Shown piece after piece: positions 8,084 through 19,941 of a DNA stretch of 37,885 nt. Source of the stretch: Paracoccaceae bacterium (GTDB taxonomy: Bacteria; Pseudomonadota; Alphaproteobacteria; Rhodobacterales; Rhodobacteraceae); the NCBI GenBank assembly GCA_020832655.1, contig JAFIEF010000028.1, forward strand, positions 1 through 37,885, written 5' to 3'. The position numbers and the translations under genes are program-made. The notes under the pieces were generated by a model. It searched no databases. It saw only the letters and a list, made by a program, of their open reading frames with translations, and was not told the DNA's origin. Within the stretch, counting starts at the first letter, position 1. Each line of letters starts with the position of its first letter.

Positions 8084-9541
8084 ATGAGTTTCACCCTTGC
8101 CATTGTCGGCAGGCCCAATGTCGGCAAATCGACCCTGTTCAACCGGCTGGTCGGCAAGCGTCTGGCGCTGGTCGATGATCAGCCCGGCGTCACCCGCGAC
8201 CTGCGCGAGGGCGCGGCCAGGCTGGGCGATCTGCGCTTTACCGTGATCGACACCGCCGGGCTGGAAGAGGCCAGCGATGACAGCCTGCAAGGCCGCATGC
8301 GCCGCCTGACCGAACGCGCAGTGGATATGGCCGATATCTGTCTGTTTCTGGTTGATGCGCGCGCGGGCATCACCCCCACCGATCAGATCTTCGCCGAGAT
8401 CCTGCGCAAGCGCGCCGATCATGTCATTCTGGCCGCGAACAAGGCCGAAGGGCGTGCGGGCGATGCGGGGGTGCTGGATGCCTACAGCCTGGGCCTGGGC
8501 GAACCGGTGCGGCTGTCGGCCGAACATGGCGAGGGGCTGGACGAGCTTTACCACATGCTGCGCCCGCTGGCCGATGACTATGCCGCGCGCGAGGCAACCG
8601 ACACCCCCGAAACCGATCTGGACGTGGCAGAGGATGAGGGCGACGAGAGCTACCGCGCCCCCAGCGCCGCGCGCCCGCTGCAAGTGGCGGTAATCGGGCG
8701 CCCCAATGCGGGCAAATCCACGCTGATCAACAAGATCATCGGCGAAGACCGGCTGCTGACCGGGCCGGAAGCCGGGATCACCCGCGATTCGATCTCGGTC
8801 ACAGCGAACTGGTTGGGCACGCCCACGCGGATTTTCGACACCGCAGGCATGCGCAAAAAGGCGCGTGTCACCGACAAGGTGGAAAAGCTGTCGGTCGCCG
8901 ACGGGTTGCGCGCGGTACGTTTTGCAGAGGTGGTGGTGGTCCTGCTGGATGCCGCTATCCCGTTTGAACAGCAGGATCTGCGCATCGCCGATTTCGCCGA
9001 AACCGAGGGCCGCGCCGTGGTCATCGCGGTCAATAAATGGGATCTGGAAGACGAAAAGCAGGACAAGCTGAAAGCGCTGCGCGCAGGCTTTGAAAAACTG
9101 CTGCCGCAACTGCGCGGCGCGCCGCTTGTGACGGTCTCGGCCAAGACTGGCAAGGGGCTGGACCGGCTGCACGCCGCCGTGCTGCGTGCGCATGAAGTCT
9201 GGAACCGCCGCGTGCCCACGGCGAAGTTGAACCAGTGGCTGGGCGCAATGGTCGAGGCCCATCCGCCCCCCGCGCCGGGCGGCAAGCGCATCAAGCTGCG
9301 CTACATGACCCAGGCCAAGACGCGGCCCCCCGGCTTTGTGGTGATGTGCTCGAACCCCGAAGACCTGCCCGCGGCCTATACCCGCTATCTGGTCAACGGG
9401 CTGCGCGACAGCTTCGATATGCCGGGCACGCCGATACGTGTCTTCATGCGCTCTCAGGCCGACAGGAACCCCTTTAAGGGCCGCAAGAAGGCGCCGCCGT
9501 CAAAGCTGCGCAAGCATCTGCAAGGGCGCAGGCCGGACTGA
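8084..9541 (+). CDS. der: Ribosome biogenesis GTPase Der (EngA)
   Basis: This double GTPase (485 residues) helps mature the 50S ribosomal subunit in the cytoplasm. The first G domain has the P-loop GRPNVGKS at residues 9-16, DTAG near 59 and a G4 motif NKAE where most GTPases read NKxD. The second has GRPNAGKS near 206-213, DTAG and a standard NKWD. A KH-like C-terminal domain follows, with the conserved [15 protein letters not shown] stretch and a basic tail ([18 protein letters not shown]). A GGAGG site lies just upstream of the ATG. It is the last gene of the yfgM-bamB-der unit and converges on gyrB. The NKAE variant in domain 1 may lower its guanine specificity, but such variants may simply be normal in this lineage. 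Confidence 0.96.
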   Translation: MSFTLAIVGRPNVGKSTLFNRLVGKRLALVDDQPGVTRDLREGAARLGDLRFTVIDTAGLEEASDDSLQGRMRRLTERAVDMADICLFLVDARAGITPTDQIFAEILRKRADHVILAANKAEGRAGDAGVLDAYSLGLGEPVRLSAEHGEGLDELYHMLRPLADDYAAREATDTPETDLDVAEDEGDESYRAPSAARPLQVAVIGRPNAGKSTLINKIIGEDRLLTGPEAGITRDSISVTANWLGTPTRIFDTAGMRKKARVTDKVEKLSVADGLRAVRFAEVVVVLLDAAIPFEQQDLRIADFAETEGRAVVIAVNKWDLEDEKQDKLKALRAGFEKLLPQLRGAPLVTVSAKTGKGLDRLHAAVLRAHEVWNRRVPTAKLNQWLGAMVEAHPPPAPGGKRIKLRYMTQAKTRPPGFVVMCSNPEDLPAAYTRYLVNGLRDSFDMPGTPIRVFMRSQADRNPFKGRKKAPPSKLRKHLQGRRPD

Positions 9542-9568
9542 TCGGGGTCGACCAGTGCCGCCGGTCAT

Positions 9569-9599
9569 GGTGCGGTGCGGCGCGTCGCCTGACCGCACC
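9569..9599. terminator. Hairpin between convergent der and gyrB
   Basis: GGTGCGGT (9569-9576) and ACCGCACC (9592-9599) form a perfect 8-bp inverted repeat around a 15-nt GC-rich loop. It lies between the stops of the two convergent genes, where a terminator is expected. There is no U-tract on either strand, so intrinsic termination is uncertain. Confidence 0.4.
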
Positions 9600-9631
9600 G
9601 TTATGACAGGCGCGATCAGGCAAAGGCGGCG

Positions 9632-12525
<2,894 letters not shown>

Positions 12526-12536
<11 letters not shown>

Positions 12537-13161
12537 CGTCCACATCCGTCAGGAAATGGCGAAACCACATCATGACCAGCGCGGCAACCAGCGCGACAAA
12601 GCCTGCCTTGGCGATGAATTGCGCGGTGATATCCCCGATCAGGGCGGCAAACACCACCGCAATCGCGTCCCCCAACAGCACCAGCGCGGCCAGAAACAGC
12701 GTGACCGCGCCAAACCGCCTGCGCCAGGGCGCGCGGCGCAGGCCGGGATCGCTGCGCGCGGCCTTCTCGGCGCGGCGATAGAGCAACAGGAACAGGGGCA
12801 ACAGCACGATCAGCACCGCCATAGACCAGCGCATCGCCCGCGTTGCGCCATAGCCCCGGCGCGCGCCTGGCTCTGGCAGCCAGATTTCGATCAGCCAGAA
12901 GGCCAGCGCCACGACATTCCATGTCACTGCCAGCAGCGCAAAGAACAACAATGCGTAAAGCACGGCCTCTGTCGCGTTGCCACTGGGTTGCGCGCGTGGC
13001 ACAGGCAGGCGCAAGCCCTGATCCGACCAGTCGCCCAGCGCCGTGTCGATCTCTGGTTCCGACCAGCCATTGGCGCGCAGCGCCTCGCGCAGTTCTTCGG
13101 CGCTGTGGCCGTGGCGCAGCCCGTCCTGCACGAAAGCGCTTAGCCGCGCGGCGGGGCGCAT
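12526..13161 (-). CDS. DUF5671 domain membrane protein
   Basis: This 211-residue protein begins with a soluble segment of about 65 residues resembling a small helical domain (FVQDGLRHGHSAEELREALRANGWSEPEIDTAL). Four hydrophobic helices follow (around 66-90, 108-127, 148-170 and 180-200). The AVLYALLFFALLAVTWNVVALAFWLIE segment is what I associate with DUF5671. The function of the domain is unknown. The gene begins 3 bp after the DUF1244 stop and overlaps the start of the next gene, so it is the middle member of a three-gene operon upstream of gyrB. The N-terminal segment may bind a partner or act as a small regulatory domain, but nothing in the sequence proves this. Confidence 0.82.
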
Positions 13162-13164
13162 CGC

Positions 13165-13476
<312 letters not shown>

Positions 13477-13667
13477 GTGATGCTCCGGTTGCTTTGTCAG
13501 TACCCTGACCATCGGGGCGGGCTGCGTCAAGATGGCTGGGGCTTGCAATACACGCCAGACTTGATAATTGCTTGCGCTAACGTCGCTGCATTGGGGCGCA
13601 GGCAGTTCGTGCCGGGCCATCACAAAGCAGCCTTTGGTGCCAAGCGCACTGATTGAAAGGAAAGCAA

Positions 13668-15128
13668 ATGTCTGCCCCATTGCGTCGCCACCGCATGATA
13701 AAGATCGTCGCCACCCTTGGCCCGGCATCTGACAATTACGACATGATCCGCACCCTGTTCGAGGCCGGGGCCGATGTGTTCCGCCTGAATATGAGCCACG
13801 GCAGTCACGCGGAAATCGCCGCGCGCCACGCTATCATTCGCCAGATCGAGCAGGATCTGGGCCGCCCGATCGCGATTCTGGCCGATCTTCAGGGGCCAAA
13901 GCTGCGGGTGGGCACTTTCGCCAATGAAGCGGCCGAGCTGGAAGAGGGCCAGCGCTTCCGTCTGGATCTGGACAGCGCGCCGGGAAATGCGCAGCGGGTC
14001 AATCTGCCGCACCCAGAGATTTTCGCCGCGCTGGAGCGTGGCTCGGAGCTGCTGGTCAATGACGGCAAGATCCGTCTGCGGGTGGAAGATTGCGGCCCGG
14101 ATTTCGCCGACTGCACCGTCACCGTGGGCGGCATGATTTCCAATCGCAAGGGCGTCAATGTGCCCGATGTGGTTCTGCCGCTGGCTGCGCTGTCGGAAAA
14201 AGACCGCGATGATCTGCAATTCGTCTGCGATCTGGGCGTGGACTGGCTGGCGCTGTCCTTTGTGCAGCGCGCCTCGGATGTGACAGAGGCCCGCGATCTG
14301 GTGCAGGGGCGCGCCGCAATCATGTCAAAGATCGAAAAACCCGCTGCGGTGAAGGCGTTTGAAGAGATATTGGCCGTGTCAGACGGGATCATGGTGGCGC
14401 GCGGCGATCTGGGGGTGGAATTGCCAGTGCAGAATGTGCCGCCGATCCAGAAGCGGCTGGTGCGTCGCGCGCGCGCGGCGGCAAAGCCGGTGATTGTGGC
14501 CACGCAGATGCTGGAATCGATGATCGAAAGCCCCATGCCCACCCGCGCCGAGGTTTCGGATGTGGCCACGGCGATCTATGAAGGCGCGGATGCGATCATG
14601 CTCTCTGCCGAATCGGCGGCAGGCAGCTATCCGGTCGAGGCCGTGACCACCATGAACAATGTCGCGCGGGAAGTCGAAAGCGACCCCAACTATGTCGACA
14701 TCATCGACAGCTCGCGCAAGGTCGAGCATCACAGCATCGCCGATGGCATCGTCTCTGCCGCGCGGGAACTGGCGGAGAAGACCGATATCGCCGCGATCTG
14801 CTGTTTCACCGAATCAGGGACCACGGCCTCGCTGGTAGCGCGCGAGCGCCCGCATGTGCCGATTGTCGCGATCACACCGATTGCCCCGGTTGCGCGGCGG
14901 CTGTCGCTGGTCTGGGGGGTGCATTGCGAAATCATCCCCGCAGAGGTCGAGCGCTTCAAGAAGGCGGTGATCTCGGCGGTGCGGGTGGTGCGGAAATACC
15001 AGTTTGCCAATGAAACCGATCAGATTCTGGTGACAGCGGGCATTCCCTTCAACCAGCCCGGTACCACCAATATCCTGCGCGTGGCCCCTTGTGCAGAGCA
15101 CTTGATCGTGCAGGGAGAGCCGGAGTAA
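13668..15128 (+). CDS. pyk: Pyruvate kinase
   Basis: This enzyme converts phosphoenolpyruvate and ADP to pyruvate and ATP at the end of glycolysis. The ATG at 13668 gives 486 residues and has AAGGA (13657-13661) 6 nt upstream. A TTG at 13653 in the same frame is less likely. Landmarks in order are KIVATLGPAS near residue 12, RLNMSHGSH, the B-domain (about 75-165), MSKIEKPAAV with the catalytic lysine, MVARGDLGVELP binding the substrate and metal, and MLESMIESPMPTRAEVSDVATAIYEGADAIMLS. The C-terminal domain shows ICCFTESGTTA. The gene is divergent from the DUF1244 operon and followed by a small membrane protein gene. A GATAAT at 13563-13568 could be its -10 box, but no convincing -35 accompanies it. 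Confidence 0.96.
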   Translation: MSAPLRRHRMIKIVATLGPASDNYDMIRTLFEAGADVFRLNMSHGSHAEIAARHAIIRQIEQDLGRPIAILADLQGPKLRVGTFANEAAELEEGQRFRLDLDSAPGNAQRVNLPHPEIFAALERGSELLVNDGKIRLRVEDCGPDFADCTVTVGGMISNRKGVNVPDVVLPLAALSEKDRDDLQFVCDLGVDWLALSFVQRASDVTEARDLVQGRAAIMSKIEKPAAVKAFEEILAVSDGIMVARGDLGVELPVQNVPPIQKRLVRRARAAAKPVIVATQMLESMIESPMPTRAEVSDVATAIYEGADAIMLSAESAAGSYPVEAVTTMNNVAREVESDPNYVDIIDSSRKVEHHSIADGIVSAARELAEKTDIAAICCFTESGTTASLVARERPHVPIVAITPIAPVARRLSLVWGVHCEIIPAEVERFKKAVISAVRVVRKYQFANETDQILVTAGIPFNQPGTTNILRVAPCAEHLIVQGEPE

Positions 15129-15158
15129 CCTGCCCTTCGGGCCTGGGGGGCGGGGCAT

Positions 15159-15392
15159 ATGGATTACGCGACGCTGTTCCTGATGGGGGTCTATCTGATA
15201 CCGCTGGCGGTGATCAGCGCGCTGTCAGCCTGGGCAGATGAGCGCCGCCCGGCGCTGGGGATCGTGCTGTTGCTGTGTGCTGCGGCATTGCTGGGCTGGG
15301 TCTGGCAGGCGCGCCCCGACGGGCTGTATCCGATCCGCGAGATCCCGGAACTGACGGTTGTGCTGGCCGCGCGCATCCTTGCGATGTTCTGA
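15159..15392 (+). CDS. Small two-helix membrane protein of unknown function
   Basis: A 77-residue protein with two predicted membrane helices (about 3-24 and 32-49) separated by the short polar turn [11 protein letters not shown]-terminal segment ([24 protein letters not shown]) may form a third short hydrophobic patch. I do not recognise the family. The ATG at 15159 is preceded by a G-rich stretch that can serve as ribosome binding site. It lies 30 bp after pyk, on the same strand, in a slot that would otherwise be an unusually long gap before rpmI. Codon usage looks like the neighbours. It is probably a real gene, but function cannot be inferred. Confidence 0.65.
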   Translation: MDYATLFLMGVYLIPLAVISALSAWADERRPALGIVLLLCAAALLGWVWQARPDGLYPIREIPELTVVLAARILAMF

Positions 15393-15511
15393 CACGGAAG
15401 CGCTTGCAGGGCGGGCGGTTTCGATGTAAACGGCGCGCTCCATCCGGTGCGTCCGGCCCATGTGGCATGCCGAGTCGCACCCAAACCGAAACCCGAAGCA
15501 GGAGTCGGAAA

Positions 15512-15712
15512 ATGCCCAAGATGAAGACCAAATCAGGCGCCAAGAAGCGCTTTTCCATGACCGCCAGCGGCAAGGTCAAGGCCGGTCAGGCCGGCAAACG
15601 CCACGGCATGATCAAGCGGACGAAGAAATTCATCCGTGACGCGCGCGGCACCACGGTCCTGAAGGATCAGGATGCCCGTATCGTCAAATCCTACATGCCC
15701 TACGACCGTTAA
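15512..15712 (+). CDS. rpmI: Ribosomal protein bL35
   Basis: The 66-residue product [14 protein letters not shown]... ending MPYDR is a full-length bL35 of the large ribosomal subunit. The true start is the ATG at 15512, with GGAG at 15501-15504 seven nt upstream. A longer open frame to 15275 runs through the intergenic region and is not coding. The sequence is rich in Lys and Arg as expected ([18 protein letters not shown]). It lies 12 bp before rplT, the usual pair. The gene infC, often upstream of this pair, is absent here. Confidence 0.97.
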   Translation: MPKMKTKSGAKKRFSMTASGKVKAGQAGKRHGMIKRTKKFIRDARGTTVLKDQDARIVKSYMPYDR

Positions 15713-15724
15713 GGAGCCGCTGCC

Positions 15725-16087
15725 ATGTCCAGAGTTACATCCGGCAAAGTCACCCATGCCCGTCACCGCAAGGTCGTCAAGGCCGCCAAAGGCTATTATG
15801 GCGCGCGTTCGCGCAATTTCCGCACGGCCACGCAAGCGGTTGACAAGGCCAACCAGTATGCCACCCGCGACCGCAAGAACCGCAAGCGCAATTTCCGCGC
15901 ATTGTGGATCCAGCGGATCAACGCCGCCGTGCGCGAGATCGACCCCGGCCTGACCTATTCGCGTTTCATCAACGCGCTGACGCTTGCCGGGATCGAGGTG
16001 GATCGCAAGGTTCTGGCCGATCTGGCCGTGCATGAACCCGAAGCTTTTGGCCAGATCGTGGCCAAGGCGAAGGCCGCGATGGCCTGA
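15725..16087 (+). CDS. rplT: Ribosomal protein bL20
   Basis: The 120-residue product begins [29 protein letters not shown], the characteristic L20 N-terminus, a basic arm that binds 23S rRNA. The body has [29 protein letters not shown], also diagnostic. AAGGAG (15711-15716), overlapping the rpmI stop, gives an 8-nt spacing to the ATG. bL20 is an early assembly protein of the 50S subunit, and in other bacteria it represses the bL35-bL20 mRNA. No clear leader structure for that control was found here. A perfect terminator follows at 16116-16146. Confidence 0.97.
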   Translation: MSRVTSGKVTHARHRKVVKAAKGYYGARSRNFRTATQAVDKANQYATRDRKNRKRNFRALWIQRINAAVREIDPGLTYSRFINALTLAGIEVDRKVLADLAVHEPEAFGQIVAKAKAAMA

Positions 16088-16115
16088 GCGCAGGCGCCTG
16101 CCGCAACGTTATCGG

Positions 16116-16146
16116 GCCGCATATCCGCAGGGATATGCGGCTTTTT
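16116..16146 (+). terminator. Rho-independent terminator of rpmI-rplT
   Basis: GCCGCATATCC (16116-16126) pairs perfectly with GGATATGCGGC (16131-16141) around a GCAG tetraloop, followed immediately by TTTTT (16142-16146). It begins 28 bp after the rplT stop. This is the clearest intrinsic terminator in the window. Confidence 0.95.
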
Positions 16147-16194
16147 CATGGTCTTTGGGGGCGGGTTTCTGGCATCATGTCGCGCAGGTGCCCC

Positions 16195-16223
16195 TTGGCC
16201 TTTGCCACCGGCCTGCCCATATT
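16195..16223 (+). promoter_or_regulatory. Candidate promoter of the cnoX-LON-Trm112 group
   Basis: TTGGCC (16195-16200) and CATATT (16218-16223) are separated by 17 nt. Each matches the sigma-70 hexamer consensus in four of six positions. The site follows the rplT terminator and precedes cnoX by about 30 bp, where a new promoter is needed. Confidence 0.4.
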
Positions 16224-16253
16224 GGGGCTAATCAGGGATGAAAGAGGGCGACA

Positions 16254-17162
16254 ATGCTGGAACTCAATTCAGGCAGCGCAGGCGGCGCTGACAAGGATCT
16301 GATCATCGAAGGGTCCGATCAGGACTTTATGGCGCAGGTTATCGAAGCCAGCCGCGAGGTGCCGGTGATCGTGGATTTCTGGGCGCCGTGGTGCGGGCCG
16401 TGCAAAAGCCTTGGCCCGGCGCTGGAGGCAGAGGTGCGCGCCGCCAAGGGCAAGGTGCGCATGGTCAAGATCAATATCGACGAGCATCAGGCCGTGGCCG
16501 GTCAGCTGCGCGTGCAATCCATCCCCACGGTCTATGCCTTCCATCAGGGCCAGCCGGTGGACGGGTTTCAGGGCGCGCAGCCGCCCTCGCAGTTGAAAGA
16601 GTTCGTCGCGAAGCTGGCAGGCATGGCCGGTGATGACGGTCTGGGGGCAGCGTTGGATGAAGCCGATGCGATGCTTGATCAGGGCGCAGTGGCCGATGCC
16701 GCGCAGGTCTTTGCCGCCGTACTGGCCGAAGAGCCTGAAAACGCCCGCGCGCTGGGCGGGTTGGCGCGGGCGCAGATCGCCAGCGGCAATCTGGATCAGG
16801 CCGAGGCGCTTTTGAACAACGCGCCCGCCGCGATTGCATCTGCCGCCGAGATAGAGGCCGCGCGCGCCAAGCTGGCGCTGGCGCGTCAGGCCGAACATGC
16901 CGGGCCAGTGGATGAGCTGCGCGCAAAAGTGCAGGCAGCACCGGATGATCATCAGGCGCGCTTCGATCTGGCGCAGGCGCTTCATGCCGCAGGCCAGACC
17001 GCCGAAGCCATCGACGAATTGCTGGAACTGTTCCGCCGCGACCGAGAATGGAATGACGGCGCTGCAAAAACCCAGCTTTTCACTATTTTCGATGCGCTCA
17101 AGCCCAATGATCCGCTGGTTGCCAAGGGGCGGCGCAGGTTAAGTTCAATGATATTTGCCTGA
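16254..17162 (+). CDS. cnoX: CnoX-like thioredoxin-TPR chaperedoxin
   Basis: This 302-residue cytoplasmic protein has a thioredoxin domain (about 15-120) with an intact WCGPC active site at residues 46-50 and the cis-proline motif SIPTVYAF. A C-terminal helical TPR-like half (about 125-302) follows, rich in Ala and Glu (ALDEADAMLDQGAVADAAQVFAAVLAEEPENARALGGLARA). This is the architecture of CnoX/YbbN, which holds unfolded proteins and delivers them to GroEL/ES. E. coli YbbN has lost the CxxC cysteines. In alphaproteobacteria such as Caulobacter the protein keeps them, and the sequence here fits that type. It is the first gene of a group with a LON-domain protein and a Trm112-like protein. Confidence 0.87.
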   Translation: MLELNSGSAGGADKDLIIEGSDQDFMAQVIEASREVPVIVDFWAPWCGPCKSLGPALEAEVRAAKGKVRMVKINIDEHQAVAGQLRVQSIPTVYAFHQGQPVDGFQGAQPPSQLKEFVAKLAGMAGDDGLGAALDEADAMLDQGAVADAAQVFAAVLAEEPENARALGGLARAQIASGNLDQAEALLNNAPAAIASAAEIEAARAKLALARQAEHAGPVDELRAKVQAAPDDHQARFDLAQALHAAGQTAEAIDELLELFRRDREWNDGAAKTQLFTIFDALKPNDPLVAKGRRRLSSMIFA

Positions 17163-17189
17163 ACGCGGGGGCGGGTTAGGTTGCAGCAT

Positions 17190-17831
17190 ATGGTGCGTAT
17201 CAAAGACCTTCCTGACGTGATCCCGATCTTTCCCCTGCCGGGGGCATTGCTGCTGCCGCGTGCGCGCTTGCCGCTGCATATCTTCGAGCCGCGCTATCTG
17301 ACCATGCTTGATGACTGCATGAAGACCCAGACGCGGCTGATCGGCATGATCCAGCCGCGTCAACTGCCCGGCACGGACAAGACCGCGCTGCATGCGATTG
17401 GCTGCGCGGGGCGGCTGACAGCATTTTCGGAAACCGAGGATGGGCGCTACATGATCACCCTGACCGGGCTGTCGCGCTTTCGCCTGACGCAGGAGGTAAC
17501 GGGCTTCACCCCCTATCGGCGCGCGGAAATCAGTTGGGACGGGTTTGATCGCGACCGGGGCGGTGATGAACAGGATCCGGGCTTTGATCGCGATGGTTTT
17601 TTCGGCCTGCTAAAGCGGTTTCTGGCCGCGCGCGGCCTGTCCACCGATTGGGACAGCCTGACCGAAGCCGATGACGAATTGCTGATCAATTCACTGTCGA
17701 TGCTGTGCCCTTTCGACCCTGATGACAAACAGGCGCTGCTGGAAGCGCCTTCGTTGTCGAACCGGCGCGAGACATTGGTGACGCTGATGGAATTCGCCAT
17801 GCGTGGCGGCACAGATGAGGCATTGCAATGA
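17190..17831 (+). CDS. Solo LON substrate-binding domain protein
   Basis: The 213-residue protein consists of the N-terminal substrate-recognition domain of Lon protease without AAA+ or peptidase parts. The opening [30 protein letters not shown] is the classic LON-domain signature, and [29 protein letters not shown] follows. The start is probably the ATG at 17190; a TTG three codons earlier is in frame. The ribosome binding site is weak. It begins 27 bp after cnoX and overlaps the Trm112-like gene by ATGA. Stand-alone LON-domain proteins are widespread, and their biochemical role is poorly defined. Location beside CnoX and near hspQ suggests a protein quality control role, which is an inference. 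Confidence 0.9.
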   Translation: MVRIKDLPDVIPIFPLPGALLLPRARLPLHIFEPRYLTMLDDCMKTQTRLIGMIQPRQLPGTDKTALHAIGCAGRLTAFSETEDGRYMITLTGLSRFRLTQEVTGFTPYRRAEISWDGFDRDRGGDEQDPGFDRDGFFGLLKRFLAARGLSTDWDSLTEADDELLINSLSMLCPFDPDDKQALLEAPSLSNRRETLVTLMEFAMRGGTDEALQ

Positions 17832-18010
17832 GCACATCGCAAAAACCCGACCGCCACATGCTGGAAGTGCTGGTCTGCCCGGTGACCAAGGCGCGGCTAA
17901 GCTATGATGCTCAGGCGCAGGAACTGGTATCGAAGGCCGCGCATCTGGCCTTTCCGATCCGCAACGGTATCCCGATCATGCTGGTGAATGAAGCCAGGGA
18001 AGTGGACTGA
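17828..18010 (+). CDS. Trm112-like (UPF0434/YcaR) small protein
   Basis: This 60-residue protein contains the family core [42 protein letters not shown] nearly end to end. Eukaryotic and archaeal Trm112 activates methyltransferases. The bacterial YcaR-type relatives, of about this length, have no firmly established role. Only one cysteine (in VCPVTK) is present, so the zinc site of some relatives is not conserved. The ATG overlaps the stop of the LON-domain gene (ATGA at 17828-17831), implying coupled translation. The gene ends next to a hairpin shared with the convergent hspQ. Confidence 0.92.
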   Translation: MSTSQKPDRHMLEVLVCPVTKARLSYDAQAQELVSKAAHLAFPIRNGIPIMLVNEAREVD

Positions 18011-18039
18011 CCCTGCATCGCCTGTTCGACGATGCAGGG
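18011..18039. terminator. Hairpin between the Trm112-like gene and hspQ
   Basis: CCCTGCATCG (18011-18020) and CGATGCAGGG (18030-18039) form a perfect 10-bp stem with a 9-nt loop. It fills the 32-bp gap between two convergent stops. No T-run follows on either strand, so it may be a weak or factor-assisted bidirectional terminator or an mRNA 3'-end stabiliser. Confidence 0.55.
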
Positions 18040-18042
18040 CGC

Positions 18043-18369
18043 TCAGTTCAACTGGATCTGAAGCGGGTATTGCCCTTCGCGGAAATCCCCGAACAGTTCG
18101 GGCACATCCGGGTGCTCCAGCGGCTGGCCGGACGTGTCCAGAACAAGGTTCTGTTCCGAGACATAGGCCACATAGAAGCTTTCGTCATTTTCGGCCAGCA
18201 GGTGATAGAAGGGCTGGTCCCTATGCGGGCGGCTGTCAGGGGGAATGGAATCATACCATTCCTCCGTGTTGGAAAATTCCGGGTCAACATCGAAGATCAC
18301 CCCGCGAAACGGGTGCTTGCGATGGCGCACGATCTGGCCCAGATGATATTTCGCGTTGCGTTTTTCCAA
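18043..18369 (-). CDS. hspQ: Heat shock protein HspQ (YccV-like)
   Basis: This protein has the HspQ core AKYHLGQIVRHRKHPFRGVIFDVDPEFSNTEEWYDSIP and PFYHLLAENDESFYVAYVSEQNL. I assign the start to TTG 18369 (108 residues), because a perfect GGAGG (18376-18380) lies 6 nt upstream and the family N-terminus begins just there (MEKRNAKYHLGQ). An ATG at 18417 and another at 18447 would add residues not seen in the family. HspQ is a small beta-barrel protein. In E. coli it affects DnaA stability and binds hemimethylated DNA. In Yersinia it has been described as an enhancer of Lon specificity. It converges on the operon holding a free LON domain. Confidence 0.9.
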   Translation of the reverse strand: MEKRNAKYHLGQIVRHRKHPFRGVIFDVDPEFSNTEEWYDSIPPDSRPHRDQPFYHLLAENDESFYVAYVSEQNLVLDTSGQPLEHPDVPELFGDFREGQYPLQIQLN

Positions 18370-18669
18370 GATATGCCTCCGCGTCAACCTTAACGCAAGT
18401 TTAGCATCTCTGTCCATTCCGCGCGGCCACGAATCACAGAAACACACTGTCCGGTATCGGGTAACAAACTATGCGCAGCTTGGCAAAATCCCACCCCGAT
18501 GGCGCAAAACACCCATGCCGAGCCAGCCTGCAATGCTGATTGCGCCAGCATCGGCAGATGATTTGTTGCGCCGCAGCGACACGATGGTAAAACCGAACCA
18601 CGCCAAACCGGACGCATCAGTGCAATTCCGCGCGGATGTTTCGGCGACTGGATATCGAGAGGAGATGCC
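18370..18669. other. 300-bp divergent intergenic region between hspQ and phaA
   Basis: No gene is supported here. It must hold the promoters of hspQ (minus) and phaA (plus). The best plus-strand pattern is TTGCGC followed after 16 nt by TAAAAC near 18564-18591, which is weak. No heat-shock sigma-32 pattern was convincing on the minus strand. Short frames through this stretch lack ribosome binding sites and family resemblance. Confidence 0.5.
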
Positions 18670-19842
18670 ATGACCAATGTCGTAATCGTTTCTGCCGCCC
18701 GTACGGCTGTCGGCTCTTTCGGGGGGGCGTTCGCGAATACCCCGGCGCATGATCTGGGGGCCGCGGTGCTGGATGCCGTGGTTGCCCGTGCAGGCATCGA
18801 CAAGGCCGATGTTTCGGAAACCATTCTGGGCCAGGTGCTGACCGCCGGTCAGGGCCAGAACCCCGCGCGTCAGGCGCATATCAATGCCGGTCTGCCGATT
18901 GAATCCGCCGCCTGGTCGATCAACCAGGTCTGCGGCTCGGGGCTGCGCGCCGTGGCGCTGGGCGCACAGCATATCCAGCTTGGCGATGCGCAGATCGTGA
19001 TTGCGGGTGGGCAGGAAAGCATGACGCTCAGCCCCCATGTCGCGCATCTGCGCGCGGGCCAGAAGATGGGCGACATGAAAATGATCGATTCGATGATCAA
19101 GGACGGGCTGTGGGATGCCTTCAATGGCTACCATATGGGCACCACAGCCGAGAATGTAGCCCAGAAATGGCAGATCACCCGCGACGAACAGGACGCCTTT
19201 GCCGTGGCCAGCCAGAACAAGGCCGAAGCGGCGCAGAAGGCCGGAAAATTCTCTGATGAAATCGCGCCCTTCACCGTCAAGACCCGCAAGGGCGAAACAG
19301 TGGTGGATCAGGATGAATATATCCGCCACGGCGCTACCATCGAGAATATGCAGAAGCTGCGCCCCGCCTTCGCCAAGGACGGCACTGTGACGGCAGGCAA
19401 TGCGTCGGGGCTGAATGACGGTGCGGCGGCGGTGCTGCTGATGAGCGCCGAAGAGGCCGAAAAGCGCGGCCTGACCCCGCTGGCGCGCATCGCCAGCTAC
19501 GCCACCGCCGGACTTGACCCTGCGATCATGGGGGTGGGGCCGGTCAATGCCAGCCGCAAGGCGCTGGCCAAGGCAGGCTGGAGCGCCGCTGATCTGGACC
19601 TGATCGAGGCCAATGAAGCCTTCGCCGCGCAAGCCTGCGCCGTGAACAAGGAAATGGGCTGGGATGTGGACAAGGTGAATGTCAATGGCGGCGCGATTGC
19701 CATCGGCCACCCCATCGGCGCCTCGGGCTGCCGTATCCTGAACACGCTTCTGTTCGAAATGCAGCGCCGCGACGCGAAGAAGGGCATTGCCACGCTGTGC
19801 ATCGGGGGCGGCATGGGCGTTGCCCTGTGCCTGGAGCGCTGA
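18670..19842 (+). CDS. phaA: Acetyl-CoA C-acetyltransferase (beta-ketothiolase)
   Basis: The 390-residue enzyme condenses two acetyl-CoA to acetoacetyl-CoA or runs in reverse. The nucleophilic cysteine is C88 in [15 protein letters not shown]347 lies in GHPIGASG and C377 in CIGGGMG, so the catalytic triad is intact. The ATG at 18670 has an excellent GAGGAG site. It is followed by a hairpin (19861-19885) and then phaB, the usual arrangement for polyhydroxybutyrate precursor synthesis. The same enzyme can split the acetoacetyl-CoA formed in leucine breakdown. The name atoB would be equally defensible; the phaB neighbour favours phaA. Confidence 0.95.
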   Translation: MTNVVIVSAARTAVGSFGGAFANTPAHDLGAAVLDAVVARAGIDKADVSETILGQVLTAGQGQNPARQAHINAGLPIESAAWSINQVCGSGLRAVALGAQHIQLGDAQIVIAGGQESMTLSPHVAHLRAGQKMGDMKMIDSMIKDGLWDAFNGYHMGTTAENVAQKWQITRDEQDAFAVASQNKAEAAQKAGKFSDEIAPFTVKTRKGETVVDQDEYIRHGATIENMQKLRPAFAKDGTVTAGNASGLNDGAAAVLLMSAEEAEKRGLTPLARIASYATAGLDPAIMGVGPVNASRKALAKAGWSAADLDLIEANEAFAAQACAVNKEMGWDVDKVNVNGGAIAIGHPIGASGCRILNTLLFEMQRRDAKKGIATLCIGGGMGVALCLER

Positions 19843-19860
19843 GCACAAGCAGAATGTAAA

Positions 19861-19885
19861 GGCTGCGCAACATTCTTGCGCAGCC
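19861..19885 (+). terminator. Intercistronic hairpin between phaA and phaB
   Basis: GGCTGCGCAA (19861-19870) and TTGCGCAGCC (19876-19885) form a perfect 10-bp stem with a 5-nt loop, starting 18 bp after the phaA stop. The following bases (GGCATTATATAG) are not a U-tract. It may attenuate read-through or stabilise the phaA 3' end rather than terminate fully. Confidence 0.5.
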
Positions 19886-19941
19886 GGCATTATATAGATA
19901 ACAGATGTTTCGGATAATCATTTCCGAAGAAGGAGACAGAG

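Noticed and set aside
6722-9262. 846-codon open frame antisense to bamB and der
   Set aside because: It lies wholly opposite two clearly identified genes. Its sequence is low in hydrophobic order and rich in Arg, Gly, Ala and His, as expected for high-GC antisense frames, and it has no family motif.
18481-18669. Possible heat-shock sigma-32 promoter or leader peptide in the hspQ-phaA gap
   Set aside because: No pair of hexamers at acceptable spacing fits on the hspQ strand, and short frames lack ribosome binding sites.
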